NCBI RefSeq assembly: GCF_001425865.1
Contig: NZ_LMDS01000005.1
Span: forward strand, 1,284,435-1,348,434
Length of the DNA stretch: 64,000 nt
From: Rhizobacter sp. Root404
GTDB taxonomy: Bacteria; Pseudomonadota; Gammaproteobacteria; Burkholderiales; Burkholderiaceae_C
Reading direction: 5' to 3'
Shown here: in pieces, positions 8,687 to 16,603 of the stretch
Numbering within the stretch: position 1 is the first letter of the stretch
Layout of the letters: the number at the start of each line of letters is the position of its first letter
Position numbers and translations under genes: made by a program
The notes under the pieces: generated by a model
Told to the model about the DNA's origin: nothing
Database searches by the model: none
What the model saw: the letters and a program-made list of their open reading frames with translations, nothing else

Positions 8687-9579
8687 GGGGCCGTCAACTT
8701 GAAATGCGCCAGCGCTGCGGTCGCGATCGGCGCGCCCCACTCCTGCACGAAGTGACCGCCCTCGGCCACCTCCATCGGTGCCGGGCAGCCGCGAATTTTG
8801 GCCTGCAGCGCGCGCATCGGCACTTCGCCGAGGACCGGGTCCTGCATGCCGATCGCCATGAAGCTGTCGCCGGTCCAGCGGGTGCGCCAGAACTCGCCGG
8901 CTTCACGGCTCAGCGCCGCGCCGGGCGCGTCGGCACCGTCGGGTACCAGGTTCGGGAACGCCTTCAGCGCGGCCTTGTGGCGCGCGTCCGGAAACGGCGC
9001 GTCGTAGGCCGCGACCTCGTCGGCCGTCATGTCGGGCTTGCCGCGCTGGATCAGCCGGCCCACCGGCAGGGCGGCCTGGCTGTTCGAATAGGTGCGCCAC
9101 TGGCGGAAGCCCTCGGTGACCTGGCCGGTGCCCAGGCCGGTGTTCATCACCAGCAGGCGCGTGAAGCGCTCCGGCATGGCCATCGGCAGCGTCAGGCCGA
9201 GCAGGCCGCCCCAGTCCTGCACGACGAGCATCACGTTGCGCAGGTCGAGCCGTTCGACGAACGCGAGCAGCATGTCGCGGTGACGCTCGAAGCTGTGCCA
9301 GGCCGGGTCGAGCGGCTTGTCCGAGCGGCCGAAGCCGATCAGGTCGGGTGCGACCACGCGCAGCCCGGCGTCGCGGAACACCGGGATCATGTGGCGGTAC
9401 AGGTACGACCAGGTCGGGTTGCCGTGCAGGCACAGCGCGGTGACCGGCCGGTCGCTGCCCTCGTCCACGTAATGAACGCGCAGACCGTCGAGGGCCGGCA
9501 AGTCGTCGATGTAGTGCGGCGCGTACGGGAAGCCCGGAAGGCTCCCGAAGCGCGCGTCCGGGGTGCGCAGGGCGTCCAC
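8683..9579 (-). CDS. Haloalkane dehalogenase, DhlA-like (HLD-I)
   Basis: A 298-residue alpha/beta hydrolase resembling Xanthobacter DhlA along its whole length, from the RTPDARF opening to the end. The full dehalogenase set is in place: nucleophile Asp122 in QDWGG, halide-binding Trp123 next to it, a second candidate halide-binding Trp161 in the cap (FRQW), acid Asp247 (GMQDPVLG) and base His276 (GGHFVQEWG). The oxyanion loop reads HGNPTW. Such enzymes hydrolyse carbon-halogen bonds by an alkyl-enzyme ester. The GTG at 9579 is chosen because it gives the DhlA-like N-terminus; no strong ribosome site precedes it, and it lies 14 bases after the thiolase stop. The natural substrate is unknown, and an epoxide or ester substrate cannot be excluded. 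Confidence 0.88.
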   Translation of the reverse strand: MDALRTPDARFGSLPGFPYAPHYIDDLPALDGLRVHYVDEGSDRPVTALCLHGNPTWSYLYRHMIPVFRDAGLRVVAPDLIGFGRSDKPLDPAWHSFERHRDMLLAFVERLDLRNVMLVVQDWGGLLGLTLPMAMPERFTRLLVMNTGLGTGQVTEGFRQWRTYSNSQAALPVGRLIQRGKPDMTADEVAAYDAPFPDARHKAALKAFPNLVPDGADAPGAALSREAGEFWRTRWTGDSFMAIGMQDPVLGEVPMRALQAKIRGCPAPMEVAEGGHFVQEWGAPIATAALAHFKLTAP

Positions 9580-9593
9580 GGGCGAGGCGCCGG

Positions 9594-10769
9594 TCAAAGC
9601 ACCTCGAAGACGCCGGCCGCGCCCATGCCGCCACCGATGCACATCGTCACGACGACCTTCTTGGCGCCGCGGCGCTTGCCCTCGATCAGCGCGTGACCGG
9701 TCAGACGCTGGCCCGACACGCCGTAGGGGTGGCCGACCGCGATCGCGCCGCCGTTGACGTTGAGCCGGTCCATCGGGATGCCCAGCGTGTCGGCGCAGTA
9801 CAGCACCTGCACCGCGAAGGCCTCGTTCAGTTCCCACAGGTCGATGTCGGCGACGGTCAGGCCGAGCTTCTTCAGCACCTTGGGCACCGCGAACACCGGG
9901 CCGATGCCCATCTCGTCGGGCTCGCAGCCGGCCACCGCGAAGCCGAGGAAGCGACCCAGCGGCTTCAGGTTGCGCTTGCTCGCGAGTTCCTCGCTCATCA
10001 GCACGCAGGCGCCGCCGCCGTCGCTGAACTGGCTGGCGTTTCCGGCCGAGATCACGCCGCCGGGGATCGCCGGCTTGATGCCCATGATGCCTTCGTAGGT
10101 GGTGCCCGGGCGGATGCCTTCGTCGTTCTTGATCGTCACTTCCTTGGTGCGCAGGCCGAGCTGCGCGTCGGCCACGCCGGCCATCACGGTGCAGGCGACG
10201 ATCTCGTCAGTGAACTTGCCGGCTTCGAGCGCGGCGGCGGCCTTCTGCTGGCTGGCGGCGCCGTAGCGGTCCATGCGCTCGCGGTCGATCTTGTAGCGCT
10301 TGGCGACCTGCTCGGCCGTTTGCAGCATGTTCCAGTAGATCTCGGGCTTGTGCTCCATCAGCCACGGGTCGGTGCCCATGTGGCGGTTGGCTTCGTTCTG
10401 CACGCACGAGATGCTCTCGACGCCACCGGCCACGAGCACGTCGGATTCGCCGGCGATGATGCGCTGGGCGGCCATCGCGATCGTCTGCAGGCCGCTGGAG
10501 CAGAAGCGGTTGACCGTCATGCCGCTGGTGGTGATCGGCAGGCCGGCGCGCAGCGCGATCTGGCGTGCGATGTTGGAGCCGGTCGCGCCCTCGGGCGTGG
10601 CGCAGCCCATGATCACGTCGTCGACCTCGGCGCCGTCGATGCCGGCGCGCTCGACCGCGGCCTTGACCGCGAAGCCGCCGAGCGTGGCGCCGTGCGTCAT
10701 GTTGAAGGCACCCTTCCAGCTCTTGGCGAGCGGGGTACGGGCGGTGGAAACGATCACGGCGCTGGTCAT
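9594..10769 (-). CDS. Acetyl-CoA C-acyltransferase (thiolase)
   Basis: A 391-residue thiolase that cleaves 3-ketoacyl-CoA to acetyl-CoA and a shortened acyl-CoA, or runs in reverse. The acyl-accepting Cys is Cys90 in NRFCSSG. The GHPYGVSG block near residue 347 supplies the active-site His, and the C-terminal CIGGGMGAAG supplies the second catalytic Cys. The start MTSAVIVSTARTPL at 10769 is the family start and lies 12 bases or so after a purine-rich stretch. It is 31 bases downstream of the HD-domain gene. With the multifunctional protein at 12911-15004 it completes the last two steps of beta-oxidation. Confidence 0.93.
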   Translation of the reverse strand: MTSAVIVSTARTPLAKSWKGAFNMTHGATLGGFAVKAAVERAGIDGAEVDDVIMGCATPEGATGSNIARQIALRAGLPITTSGMTVNRFCSSGLQTIAMAAQRIIAGESDVLVAGGVESISCVQNEANRHMGTDPWLMEHKPEIYWNMLQTAEQVAKRYKIDRERMDRYGAASQQKAAAALEAGKFTDEIVACTVMAGVADAQLGLRTKEVTIKNDEGIRPGTTYEGIMGIKPAIPGGVISAGNASQFSDGGGACVLMSEELASKRNLKPLGRFLGFAVAGCEPDEMGIGPVFAVPKVLKKLGLTVADIDLWELNEAFAVQVLYCADTLGIPMDRLNVNGGAIAVGHPYGVSGQRLTGHALIEGKRRGAKKVVVTMCIGGGMGAAGVFEVL

Positions 10770-10800
10770 GGGTGTTCTCCTGGGGATCAGATGAAGGGGA

Positions 10801-11391
10801 TCAGGTGTTCGCGGCAACCGCCGTCGACGCCTTGTAGATGCTGTTCCTGGGCTGCGCGAACACGCGCCGCACCATCGGCTCGAACTCGCTCATCGGCAGC
10901 GTCTCGGCCTTGGCGTCGAACGCCGGGTTGTCGTAGAGGTCGCAGAACTCTGCCGTGCGGTCGTAGTGGGCGTGGCCCTTGAACTGGTCGCGCAGGTTCC
11001 GGTCGAGGCCGATGTGGTGGAAGAAGTAGTAGCCCTGGAAGATGCCGTGGTTCTGCACCATCCACAGGTTCTCGTCGCTGACGAAGGGCTTGAGGATCGC
11101 CGCGGCGATGTCGAAGTGGTTGAAGGTGCCGAGCGTGTCGCCGATGTCGTGGAACAGCGCGCAGACCACGTACTCCTCGTCGCGGCCGTCGCGCAGCGCG
11201 TTGGTCGCGGTCTGCAGCGAATGGGTGTAGCGGTCGATCGGGAAGCCACCGTAGTCGCCCTCGAGCACCTTCAGGTGCGCCATCAGGCGATCGGGCAGCT
11301 GGCGTGCGAACGGCATGAACTCGGCGCCGATCTTCTGCCAGTCCTGCGCGGTGCTCGCTTCCATCTTCGTGAATGTGGCGCGGTCGTTCAT
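10801..11391 (-). CDS. HD-domain phosphohydrolase-like protein
   Basis: A 196-residue protein with an HD metal-binding core. The first His is in YTHSLQTA near residue 56, the HD pair in CALFHDIGD near 80, and further His and Asp residues are in FNHFDIAA and HYDRTAEF. These suggest a one- or two-metal hydrolase or an oxygenase of the PhnZ/MIOX type. It has no partner domain. It sits between an M20 peptidase and a thiolase in the operon, which gives no clear hint to the substrate. The start at 11391 is preceded by a GGAGACAC-type ribosome site. The specific reaction is unknown. Confidence 0.8.
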   Translation of the reverse strand: MNDRATFTKMEASTAQDWQKIGAEFMPFARQLPDRLMAHLKVLEGDYGGFPIDRYTHSLQTATNALRDGRDEEYVVCALFHDIGDTLGTFNHFDIAAAILKPFVSDENLWMVQNHGIFQGYYFFHHIGLDRNLRDQFKGHAHYDRTAEFCDLYDNPAFDAKAETLPMSEFEPMVRRVFAQPRNSIYKASTAVAANT

Positions 11392-11406
11392 CGTCGTGTC
11401 TCCTGC

Positions 11407-12882
11407 TCAGGGCGCGGGCGCCGAATTGCCGATCAGTTGGTGCCAGAACTGGATCAGCTCGACATAGTTGGCGGTCGAGATGCGCTCGTTGGTGCCGTGG
11501 AATCGTTTCAGGTCTTCGGGCTTGGCGCGCACCGGCGAGAACTTGTAGATGTTGTCGGCGATGCCGTCGAAGTGACGCGAGTCGGTCGCGCCCAGCATCA
11601 GGCCCGGCGCGACCACCACGTCGGGGTGCAACTGGCGCAGGGTCCTGCTGATCAGCTGGAAGCCGGGGGCGTCGGTCGCGGCGACCTTCGACGCCTCCGA
11701 GAAGCCTGCCGCCTTCTCGACCTTGATCGCCGGGTTCTTCACGACCGTGTTGACGTGCTCGACGATCGCGTCGCTGCTGTCGCCCGGGGCGAGACGGAAG
11801 TTGACGGTGGCGTTGGCGCGGCCGGGCAGCACGTTGTCGGCGTTGCCGGCGCTGGCGATGGTCAGCGCGGTGGTGGTGCGCATCATCGCGGAGGTCGAGG
11901 CGCCCTTCTTCAACTGCTGCTCGATCACCGGCTTGAACAGCCACAGGTTGGACAGGAACACGCGGTTCATGCCGTTCATCTCGGGCGCGATCGTCTCGAA
12001 CATCTCGCGCGAGAGACCGCGCACCGCGAGCGGCATCTGCTGGTCCTCGAGCTTCGCGAGCGCGACGCTCATCATGCCGATGGCCGACTGTCCGGCCTCG
12101 GGCGGCGGCATCGACGAATGACCGGGCGTGGCGCTGGCGGTCAGGTTGACCGACAGGTAGCCCTTCTCGGCAACGCCGACCAGCGCGGCCGGCCGGCTCA
12201 GGCCCGCGAGCACACCCTCGGTGATCAGCAGGCCCTCGTCGACGATGAACTGCAGGTGGATGCCACGCTGCTTGAACAGCTTGGCGATCTGCAGCGCGCC
12301 GCGCTGGCCGCCCTGTTCCTCGTCGTGGCCGAAGATCAGGTACACGGTCTGGCGCGGCTTGAAGCCCGAGGCGGCGAGCAGCTCGACCGCCTCCATCATC
12401 GACATCAGGTTGCCTTTGTCGTCCCACGAGCCGCGGCCCCAGACGAAGCCGTCCTTCACCGCACCGGAGAACGGCGGCTGCTGCCAGTCGCCTTCGGTGC
12501 CGGGCGCGACCGGCACGACATCCTGGTGCGCCATCAGGCCGATCGCCGCGGCTTTCGGGTCGGTGCCGGGCCAGGTGTAGACGAGGCCGTACTGGCCGAC
12601 GACTTCGCGCTGCAGCACGGCATGCGCCTTCGGGAAGCTGGCCTGCAGCAATGCATGCAGCGCGGTGAACTCGGTCGCGTTCGCGTCGACATCGTCGCGC
12701 GCGGCGATCGTCTTCAGGCGCACCGCCGCGCCGAGCCGCTCGGCGACCGCCGCCACGTCGACCTTCACCGGCGTGGCCGGCGCGACCGCGAGTTGGCGCG
12801 ACGGCATCAGCAGCGTCTTCGCGCCGACCGCAACGGCCAGCGCGAGAACGACGATGCCCAGCAGCGCGAACAGCTTGCGCAT
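11407..12882 (-). CDS. M20 family metallopeptidase, membrane-anchored
   Basis: A 491-residue M20/M28-type zinc hydrolase resembling the PM20D1/carboxypeptidase S group. Residues 5-25 form one hydrophobic segment that would serve as a signal anchor or uncleaved signal, placing the catalytic part in the periplasm. Metal-site motifs are visible: MAHQDVVPV near 133, GRGSWDDKGN near 166 and HDEEQGGQRGA near 202, where the EE pair holds the general base. PM20D1 relatives make or cleave N-acyl amino acids, so a fatty acyl amide substrate would fit this fatty-acid operon, but that is inference. It starts 28 bases after the stop of the multifunctional beta-oxidation gene. Confidence 0.87.
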   Translation of the reverse strand: MRKLFALLGIVVLALAVAVGAKTLLMPSRQLAVAPATPVKVDVAAVAERLGAAVRLKTIAARDDVDANATEFTALHALLQASFPKAHAVLQREVVGQYGLVYTWPGTDPKAAAIGLMAHQDVVPVAPGTEGDWQQPPFSGAVKDGFVWGRGSWDDKGNLMSMMEAVELLAASGFKPRQTVYLIFGHDEEQGGQRGALQIAKLFKQRGIHLQFIVDEGLLITEGVLAGLSRPAALVGVAEKGYLSVNLTASATPGHSSMPPPEAGQSAIGMMSVALAKLEDQQMPLAVRGLSREMFETIAPEMNGMNRVFLSNLWLFKPVIEQQLKKGASTSAMMRTTTALTIASAGNADNVLPGRANATVNFRLAPGDSSDAIVEHVNTVVKNPAIKVEKAAGFSEASKVAATDAPGFQLISRTLRQLHPDVVVAPGLMLGATDSRHFDGIADNIYKFSPVRAKPEDLKRFHGTNERISTANYVELIQFWHQLIGNSAPAP

Positions 12883-12910
12883 GTCAGTCGATCGGCCGGT
12901 CAGCGCGAGA

Positions 12911-15004
12911 TCAGCTGAACGAGCGGCCTTCGGCGGCCAGCTTCGCGAGCAGCGGTGCCGGCTTCCAGAATTCGGCGTCGTCGTGCGGGTTGGCGGCGAA
13001 ACGTTTCATCGCGCCGACCACGTTGAACAGCCCGACCTGGTCGGCGTAGTTCATCGGGCCGCCGCGGTGCAGCGGGAAGCCGTAGCCGGTGAGGTAGACC
13101 ATGTCGATGTCGGACGCGCGCATCGCGATGCCCTCCTCGACGATCTTCGCGCCCTCGTTGACCAGCGCGTAGACGAGGCGGTGCACGATCTCGTCGTCGC
13201 TGATCTTGCGCGGCGTGATGCCCAGATCCTTGCGGTGCTTCTCGATCATCTCGACCACCACCGGGCTCGGGATCGCGTCGCGCTTGCCGGGCACGTAGTC
13301 GTACCAGCCGGCGCCGGTCTTCTGGCCGAAGCGACCCATCTCGCACAGCAAGTCGGCGGTCTTCGAGTAGCGCAGGTTCGGCTTCTCGAGGTAGCGACGC
13401 TTGCGGATGTACCAGCCCACGTCGTTGCCGGCCAGGTCGCCCATGCGGAACGGGCCCATCGCCATACCGAACTTCTCCATCGCCTTGTCGACCTGCGCCG
13501 GCGTGGCGCCCTCTTCCAGCAGGAAGCCGGCCTGACGCGAGTACTGCTCGATCATGCGGTTGCCGATGAAGCCGTCGCACACGCCGGAGACGACCGTGGT
13601 CTTGCGGATCTTCTTGCCGATCTGCATCACGGTGGCGAGCACGTCCTTCGCGGTCTTCTCGCCACGGATGACTTCCAGCAGCTTCATCACGTTGGCCGGG
13701 CTGAAGAAGTGCATGCCGATCACGTCCTGCGGGCGCTTCGTGAAGGCGGCGATCTTGTTGACGTCGAGCGTCGAGGTGTTCGAGGCCAGGATCGCGCCGG
13801 GCTTCATCACCTCGTCGAGGGTCTTGAACACCGTCTCCTTGACGCCCAGGTCCTCGAACACCGCCTCGATCACGAGGTCGGCGTCCTTCAGGTCGGCATA
13901 GTTCAGCGTGGTGCCGAGCATGGCCATGCGGGCGTCGAGCTTGTCCTGCTTGAGCTTGCCCTTCTTGACCTGCGCGTCGTAGTTCTTGCGGATGATGCCG
14001 ATGCCCTTGTCCAGCGCCTCCTGCTTCATCTCGAGGATCACGACCGGGATGCCGGCGTTCAGGAAGTTCATCGCGATGCCGCCGCCCATCGTGCCGGCGC
14101 CGATCACCGCGACCTTCTTGATCTCGCGCACCGGGGTGTCGGCCGGCACGTCGGGGATCTTGGTGGTGGCGCGCTCGGCCATGAACGCGTGGCGCAGCGC
14201 CTTGCTTTCGGGCGTGAACATCAGCGCGGTGAACAACTCGCGCTCGAGCTTCATGCCGGCGTCGAACGGCAGCTTCAGCGAGCCGGCGACGGCCTCGACG
14301 CACTTCAGCGGCGCCGGGAAGTTCTTGCTCATGCCGCCGACCATGTTCTTGACGAACTGCACGTAGGCGTCGGCGCTCGGATGCGTGACCTTCAGGTTGC
14401 GCACCAGCGGCAGCGGACGCTTGTCAGCGACCTCGGCGGCGAACGCCAGCGCCTCGGTCATCAGGTCGCCTTCGGCCAGCTTGTCGAACAGCTTCTGGCC
14501 CGGCGCCATCGCGAGCATCTCGCTCTTGACCGGCTCGCCGCTGACGATCATGTTCATCGCGTTTTCGACGCCGATCACGCGCGGCAGGCGCTGCGTGCCG
14601 CCGGCGCCCGGGATCAGCCCGATCTTGACTTCGGGCAGCGCGACCTGCGTGCCCTTGGCCGCGACGCGGTAGTGGCAGCCGAGTGCCAGTTCCAGTCCGC
14701 CGCCCATGCACACGGAATGGATTGCGGCGACGATCGGCTTGCTGCTCGCTTCGAGCGCGAGGATCACGCTCAGCAGGTTCGGCTCGGCCAGCGCCTTCGG
14801 CGAGCCGAACTCCTTGATGTCGGCGCCGCCGGAGAACGCCTTGCCGGCGCCGCTGATCACGATCGCCTTGACGGCGTCGTCGGCCTGGGCGCGCTCCAGC
14901 CCGTTGACGATCCCGAGCCGCGTCGCGTGGCCGAGGCCGTTGACGGGCGGGTTGTCCATCGTGATGACCGCGACGTTGCCGCGAAGTTCGTAGTTGGCGC
15001 TCAT
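12911..15004 (-). CDS. Multifunctional enoyl-CoA hydratase/3-hydroxyacyl-CoA dehydrogenase
   Basis: A 697-residue FadB/FadJ-type protein. The N-terminal crotonase domain has FSGGADIKEFG near residue 60 and VCMGGGLELALGCHYR near 98, with the catalytic Glu in the LPEVKIGLIPGAGGTQRLP block. The NAD-binding domain follows with VIGAGTMGGGIA near residue 300. The catalytic His-Glu region is GMHFFSPANVM near 425, and two C-terminal helical domains follow. It hydrates enoyl-CoA and oxidises the 3-hydroxyacyl-CoA. The start MSANYELRGNVAV at 15004 is the family start and is first in the long operon, just downstream of a palindromic putative operator at 15036-15047. Confidence 0.94.
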   Translation of the reverse strand: MSANYELRGNVAVITMDNPPVNGLGHATRLGIVNGLERAQADDAVKAIVISGAGKAFSGGADIKEFGSPKALAEPNLLSVILALEASSKPIVAAIHSVCMGGGLELALGCHYRVAAKGTQVALPEVKIGLIPGAGGTQRLPRVIGVENAMNMIVSGEPVKSEMLAMAPGQKLFDKLAEGDLMTEALAFAAEVADKRPLPLVRNLKVTHPSADAYVQFVKNMVGGMSKNFPAPLKCVEAVAGSLKLPFDAGMKLERELFTALMFTPESKALRHAFMAERATTKIPDVPADTPVREIKKVAVIGAGTMGGGIAMNFLNAGIPVVILEMKQEALDKGIGIIRKNYDAQVKKGKLKQDKLDARMAMLGTTLNYADLKDADLVIEAVFEDLGVKETVFKTLDEVMKPGAILASNTSTLDVNKIAAFTKRPQDVIGMHFFSPANVMKLLEVIRGEKTAKDVLATVMQIGKKIRKTTVVSGVCDGFIGNRMIEQYSRQAGFLLEEGATPAQVDKAMEKFGMAMGPFRMGDLAGNDVGWYIRKRRYLEKPNLRYSKTADLLCEMGRFGQKTGAGWYDYVPGKRDAIPSPVVVEMIEKHRKDLGITPRKISDDEIVHRLVYALVNEGAKIVEEGIAMRASDIDMVYLTGYGFPLHRGGPMNYADQVGLFNVVGAMKRFAANPHDDAEFWKPAPLLAKLAAEGRSFS

Positions 15005-15035
15005 GCTCGTGTCCCCAGGGTGTTCAATAGAAAAA

Positions 15036-15047
15036 GAACGATCGTTC
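15036..15047. promoter_or_regulatory. Perfect 12-bp palindrome, putative repressor operator
   Basis: GAACGATCGTTC reads identically on both strands. It lies 32-43 bases upstream of the first gene of the beta-oxidation run and just after a TAGAAT hexamer (minus strand, 15054-15049) that could serve as a -10 box. This position suits a repressor, for example of the TetR family often used for fatty-acid genes. No regulator gene is in the window, so the binding protein is unknown. Confidence 0.55.
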
Positions 15048-15070
15048 GATTCTAGGTCGGCAAGAAAAGA

Positions 15071-15098
15071 AGGCGCTGTCTCTGCTGTGACAGCGCCT
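15071..15098 (-). terminator. Intrinsic terminator after livF
   Basis: A perfect 10-bp stem (AGGCGCTGTC with GACAGCGCCT) and an 8-base loop, followed on the minus strand by the T-rich tail TTCTTTTCTTG. It lies 28 bases beyond the livF stop and upstream of the next operon's promoter region, so it separates the transporter and beta-oxidation transcripts. Confidence 0.85.
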
Positions 15099-15126
15099 CC
15101 GGCAGGTGAAAGTCGTTCGCCCGGCG

Positions 15127-15822
15127 TCAGACCTCCAGCCACTCCTTGCGAATATAGGCGTCGGCACGCAAGGCTGCCGGCGTGCCTTCGAAGACGATGC
15201 TGCCGTGACCCATCACGTAGCAGCGTTCGGAGATGCTCAGCGCGATGGTGAGCTTTTGTTCGACCAGCAGCACCGACACCCCCCGTTCCTTCAGGGTCTT
15301 CAGGTACTCGGCGACCAGTTCGACGATCTTCGGCGCGAGGCCTTCGGTCGGCTCGTCGATCATGATCAGGTCCGGGTCGCCCATCAGCGTGCGGCACAGC
15401 GTCAGCATCTGCTGCTCGCCGCCGGAGAGCACGCCGGCCTCGGTGTGCTGGCGCTCCTTCAGGCGCGGGAACATCCGGTACATGTCGTCGAACGACCAGC
15501 GCGGCTTTTTCTTGCCGCGCTTCTCGCCGAGCATCAGGTTCTGCTCGACCGTCAGCTTCGGGAAGATGTCGCGATTTTCGGGCACGTAGCCGATGCCGCG
15601 GTGCGCGATGTCGAACGTGTGCTGGCCAAGGATTTCCTGGTCCCGGAACTTGACCGAACCCTCGCCGGAGACCAGCCCCATGATCGTCTTGACGGTGGTC
15701 GAGCGGCCCGAGCCGTTGCGGCCCAGCAGCGCAACGATCTCGCCCTCGCCGACCTTCATGTCGACGCCGTGCAGGATGTGGCTCTTGCCGTAATAGGCGT
15801 GCAGTTGATTCAGTTGCAGCAT
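15127..15822 (-). CDS. livF: Branched-chain amino acid-type ABC transporter ATPase LivF (Arg Walker A)
   Basis: A 231-residue ATP-binding subunit of a HAAT-type importer, expected to pair with LivG under the LivHM permease. The signature LSGGEQQML is near residue 134, Walker B LIMIDEPTEGL near 158, and the H-loop position reads EQKLTIALSIS, with Gln as usual in LivF. The Walker A reads GRNGSGRSTT: the invariant Lys is Arg at residue 40 (codon CGC at 15703-15705). That change normally destroys ATP hydrolysis in P-loop proteins, so this nucleotide site may be degenerate, or Arg may be tolerated in this lineage. The start at 15822 (MLQLNQLHAYYG) lies one base after the livG stop. Confidence 0.9.
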   Translation of the reverse strand: MLQLNQLHAYYGKSHILHGVDMKVGEGEIVALLGRNGSGRSTTVKTIMGLVSGEGSVKFRDQEILGQHTFDIAHRGIGYVPENRDIFPKLTVEQNLMLGEKRGKKKPRWSFDDMYRMFPRLKERQHTEAGVLSGGEQQMLTLCRTLMGDPDLIMIDEPTEGLAPKIVELVAEYLKTLKERGVSVLLVEQKLTIALSISERCYVMGHGSIVFEGTPAALRADAYIRKEWLEV

Positions 15823-15823
15823 G

Positions 15824-16603
15824 TCAGTGTCCCGCCTCGGCGGCCTGGGCATCGGCGAGCACAGAGCCGAGATACGCCTCCTGCACCTTGGCGTTCGCGC
15901 GCACCGCCTCGGGCACGTCGAACGCGATCACCTCGCCGTAGACCAGCACGGCGATCTTGTCGGCCAGCCCGAACACGACGCCCATGTCGTGTTCCACGGT
16001 CAGCAGCGTCTTGCCGACCGTGACCTCGCGGATCAGCTCGATGAAGCGCGCGGTCTCGCTCTTGCTCATGCCGGCGGTGGGCTCGTCGAGCAGGATCACA
16101 TTGGCGCCGCCGGCGATCGTGATGCCGATCTCGAGCGCCCGCTGCTCGGCGTAGGTCAGGTTCATCGCGAGTGTGTCGCGCTTCTTGTCGAGGTGCAGGT
16201 CGCGCAGCAGCTTCTCGGCGCGTCCGTTCGCATCGTCCAGGCCGGCGAGGAACTTCCAGAACGCGTACTTGTAGCCCATCGACCAGAGCACGCCGCAGCG
16301 CAGGTTCTCGAAGACCGAGAGCTTGTTGAACAGGTTGCTGACCTGAAAGCTGCGCGCCAGCCCGAGCCGGCTGACCTCATACGGCGCCATGCCGTCGATG
16401 CGCTGGCCGTTCAGCACGATCTCGCCGCTGGTGGGGCCGAAGCGCCCGCTGATCAGGTTGAACAGCGTCGACTTGCCGGCGCCGTTCGGCCCGATGATCG
16501 CGACCCGCTCGCCTGGCACGACGGCCAGGTTGGCACCGCGGATGATCTCGGTCTTGCCGAAGGACTTGCGCAGATCCTTCAATTCAATGGCGAACTGGCT
16601 CAT
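15824..16603 (-). CDS. livG: ABC transporter ATPase LivG
   Basis: A 259-residue ATP-binding subunit of the branched-chain amino acid-type importer. Walker A is intact (GPNGAGKST, near residue 38). The Q-loop is in ARSFQVSNLF near 88. The signature region reads LTYAEQRALEIG, where LSYGEQRxLE is the usual LivG form. Walker B is VILLDEPTAGM near 165, and the H-loop is TVEHDMGVVFGLAD. The start at 16603 overlaps the livM stop by four bases. With livF it would energise uptake; it may supply the only canonical hydrolysis site of the pair. Confidence 0.93.
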   Translation of the reverse strand: MSQFAIELKDLRKSFGKTEIIRGANLAVVPGERVAIIGPNGAGKSTLFNLISGRFGPTSGEIVLNGQRIDGMAPYEVSRLGLARSFQVSNLFNKLSVFENLRCGVLWSMGYKYAFWKFLAGLDDANGRAEKLLRDLHLDKKRDTLAMNLTYAEQRALEIGITIAGGANVILLDEPTAGMSKSETARFIELIREVTVGKTLLTVEHDMGVVFGLADKIAVLVYGEVIAFDVPEAVRANAKVQEAYLGSVLADAQAAEAGH

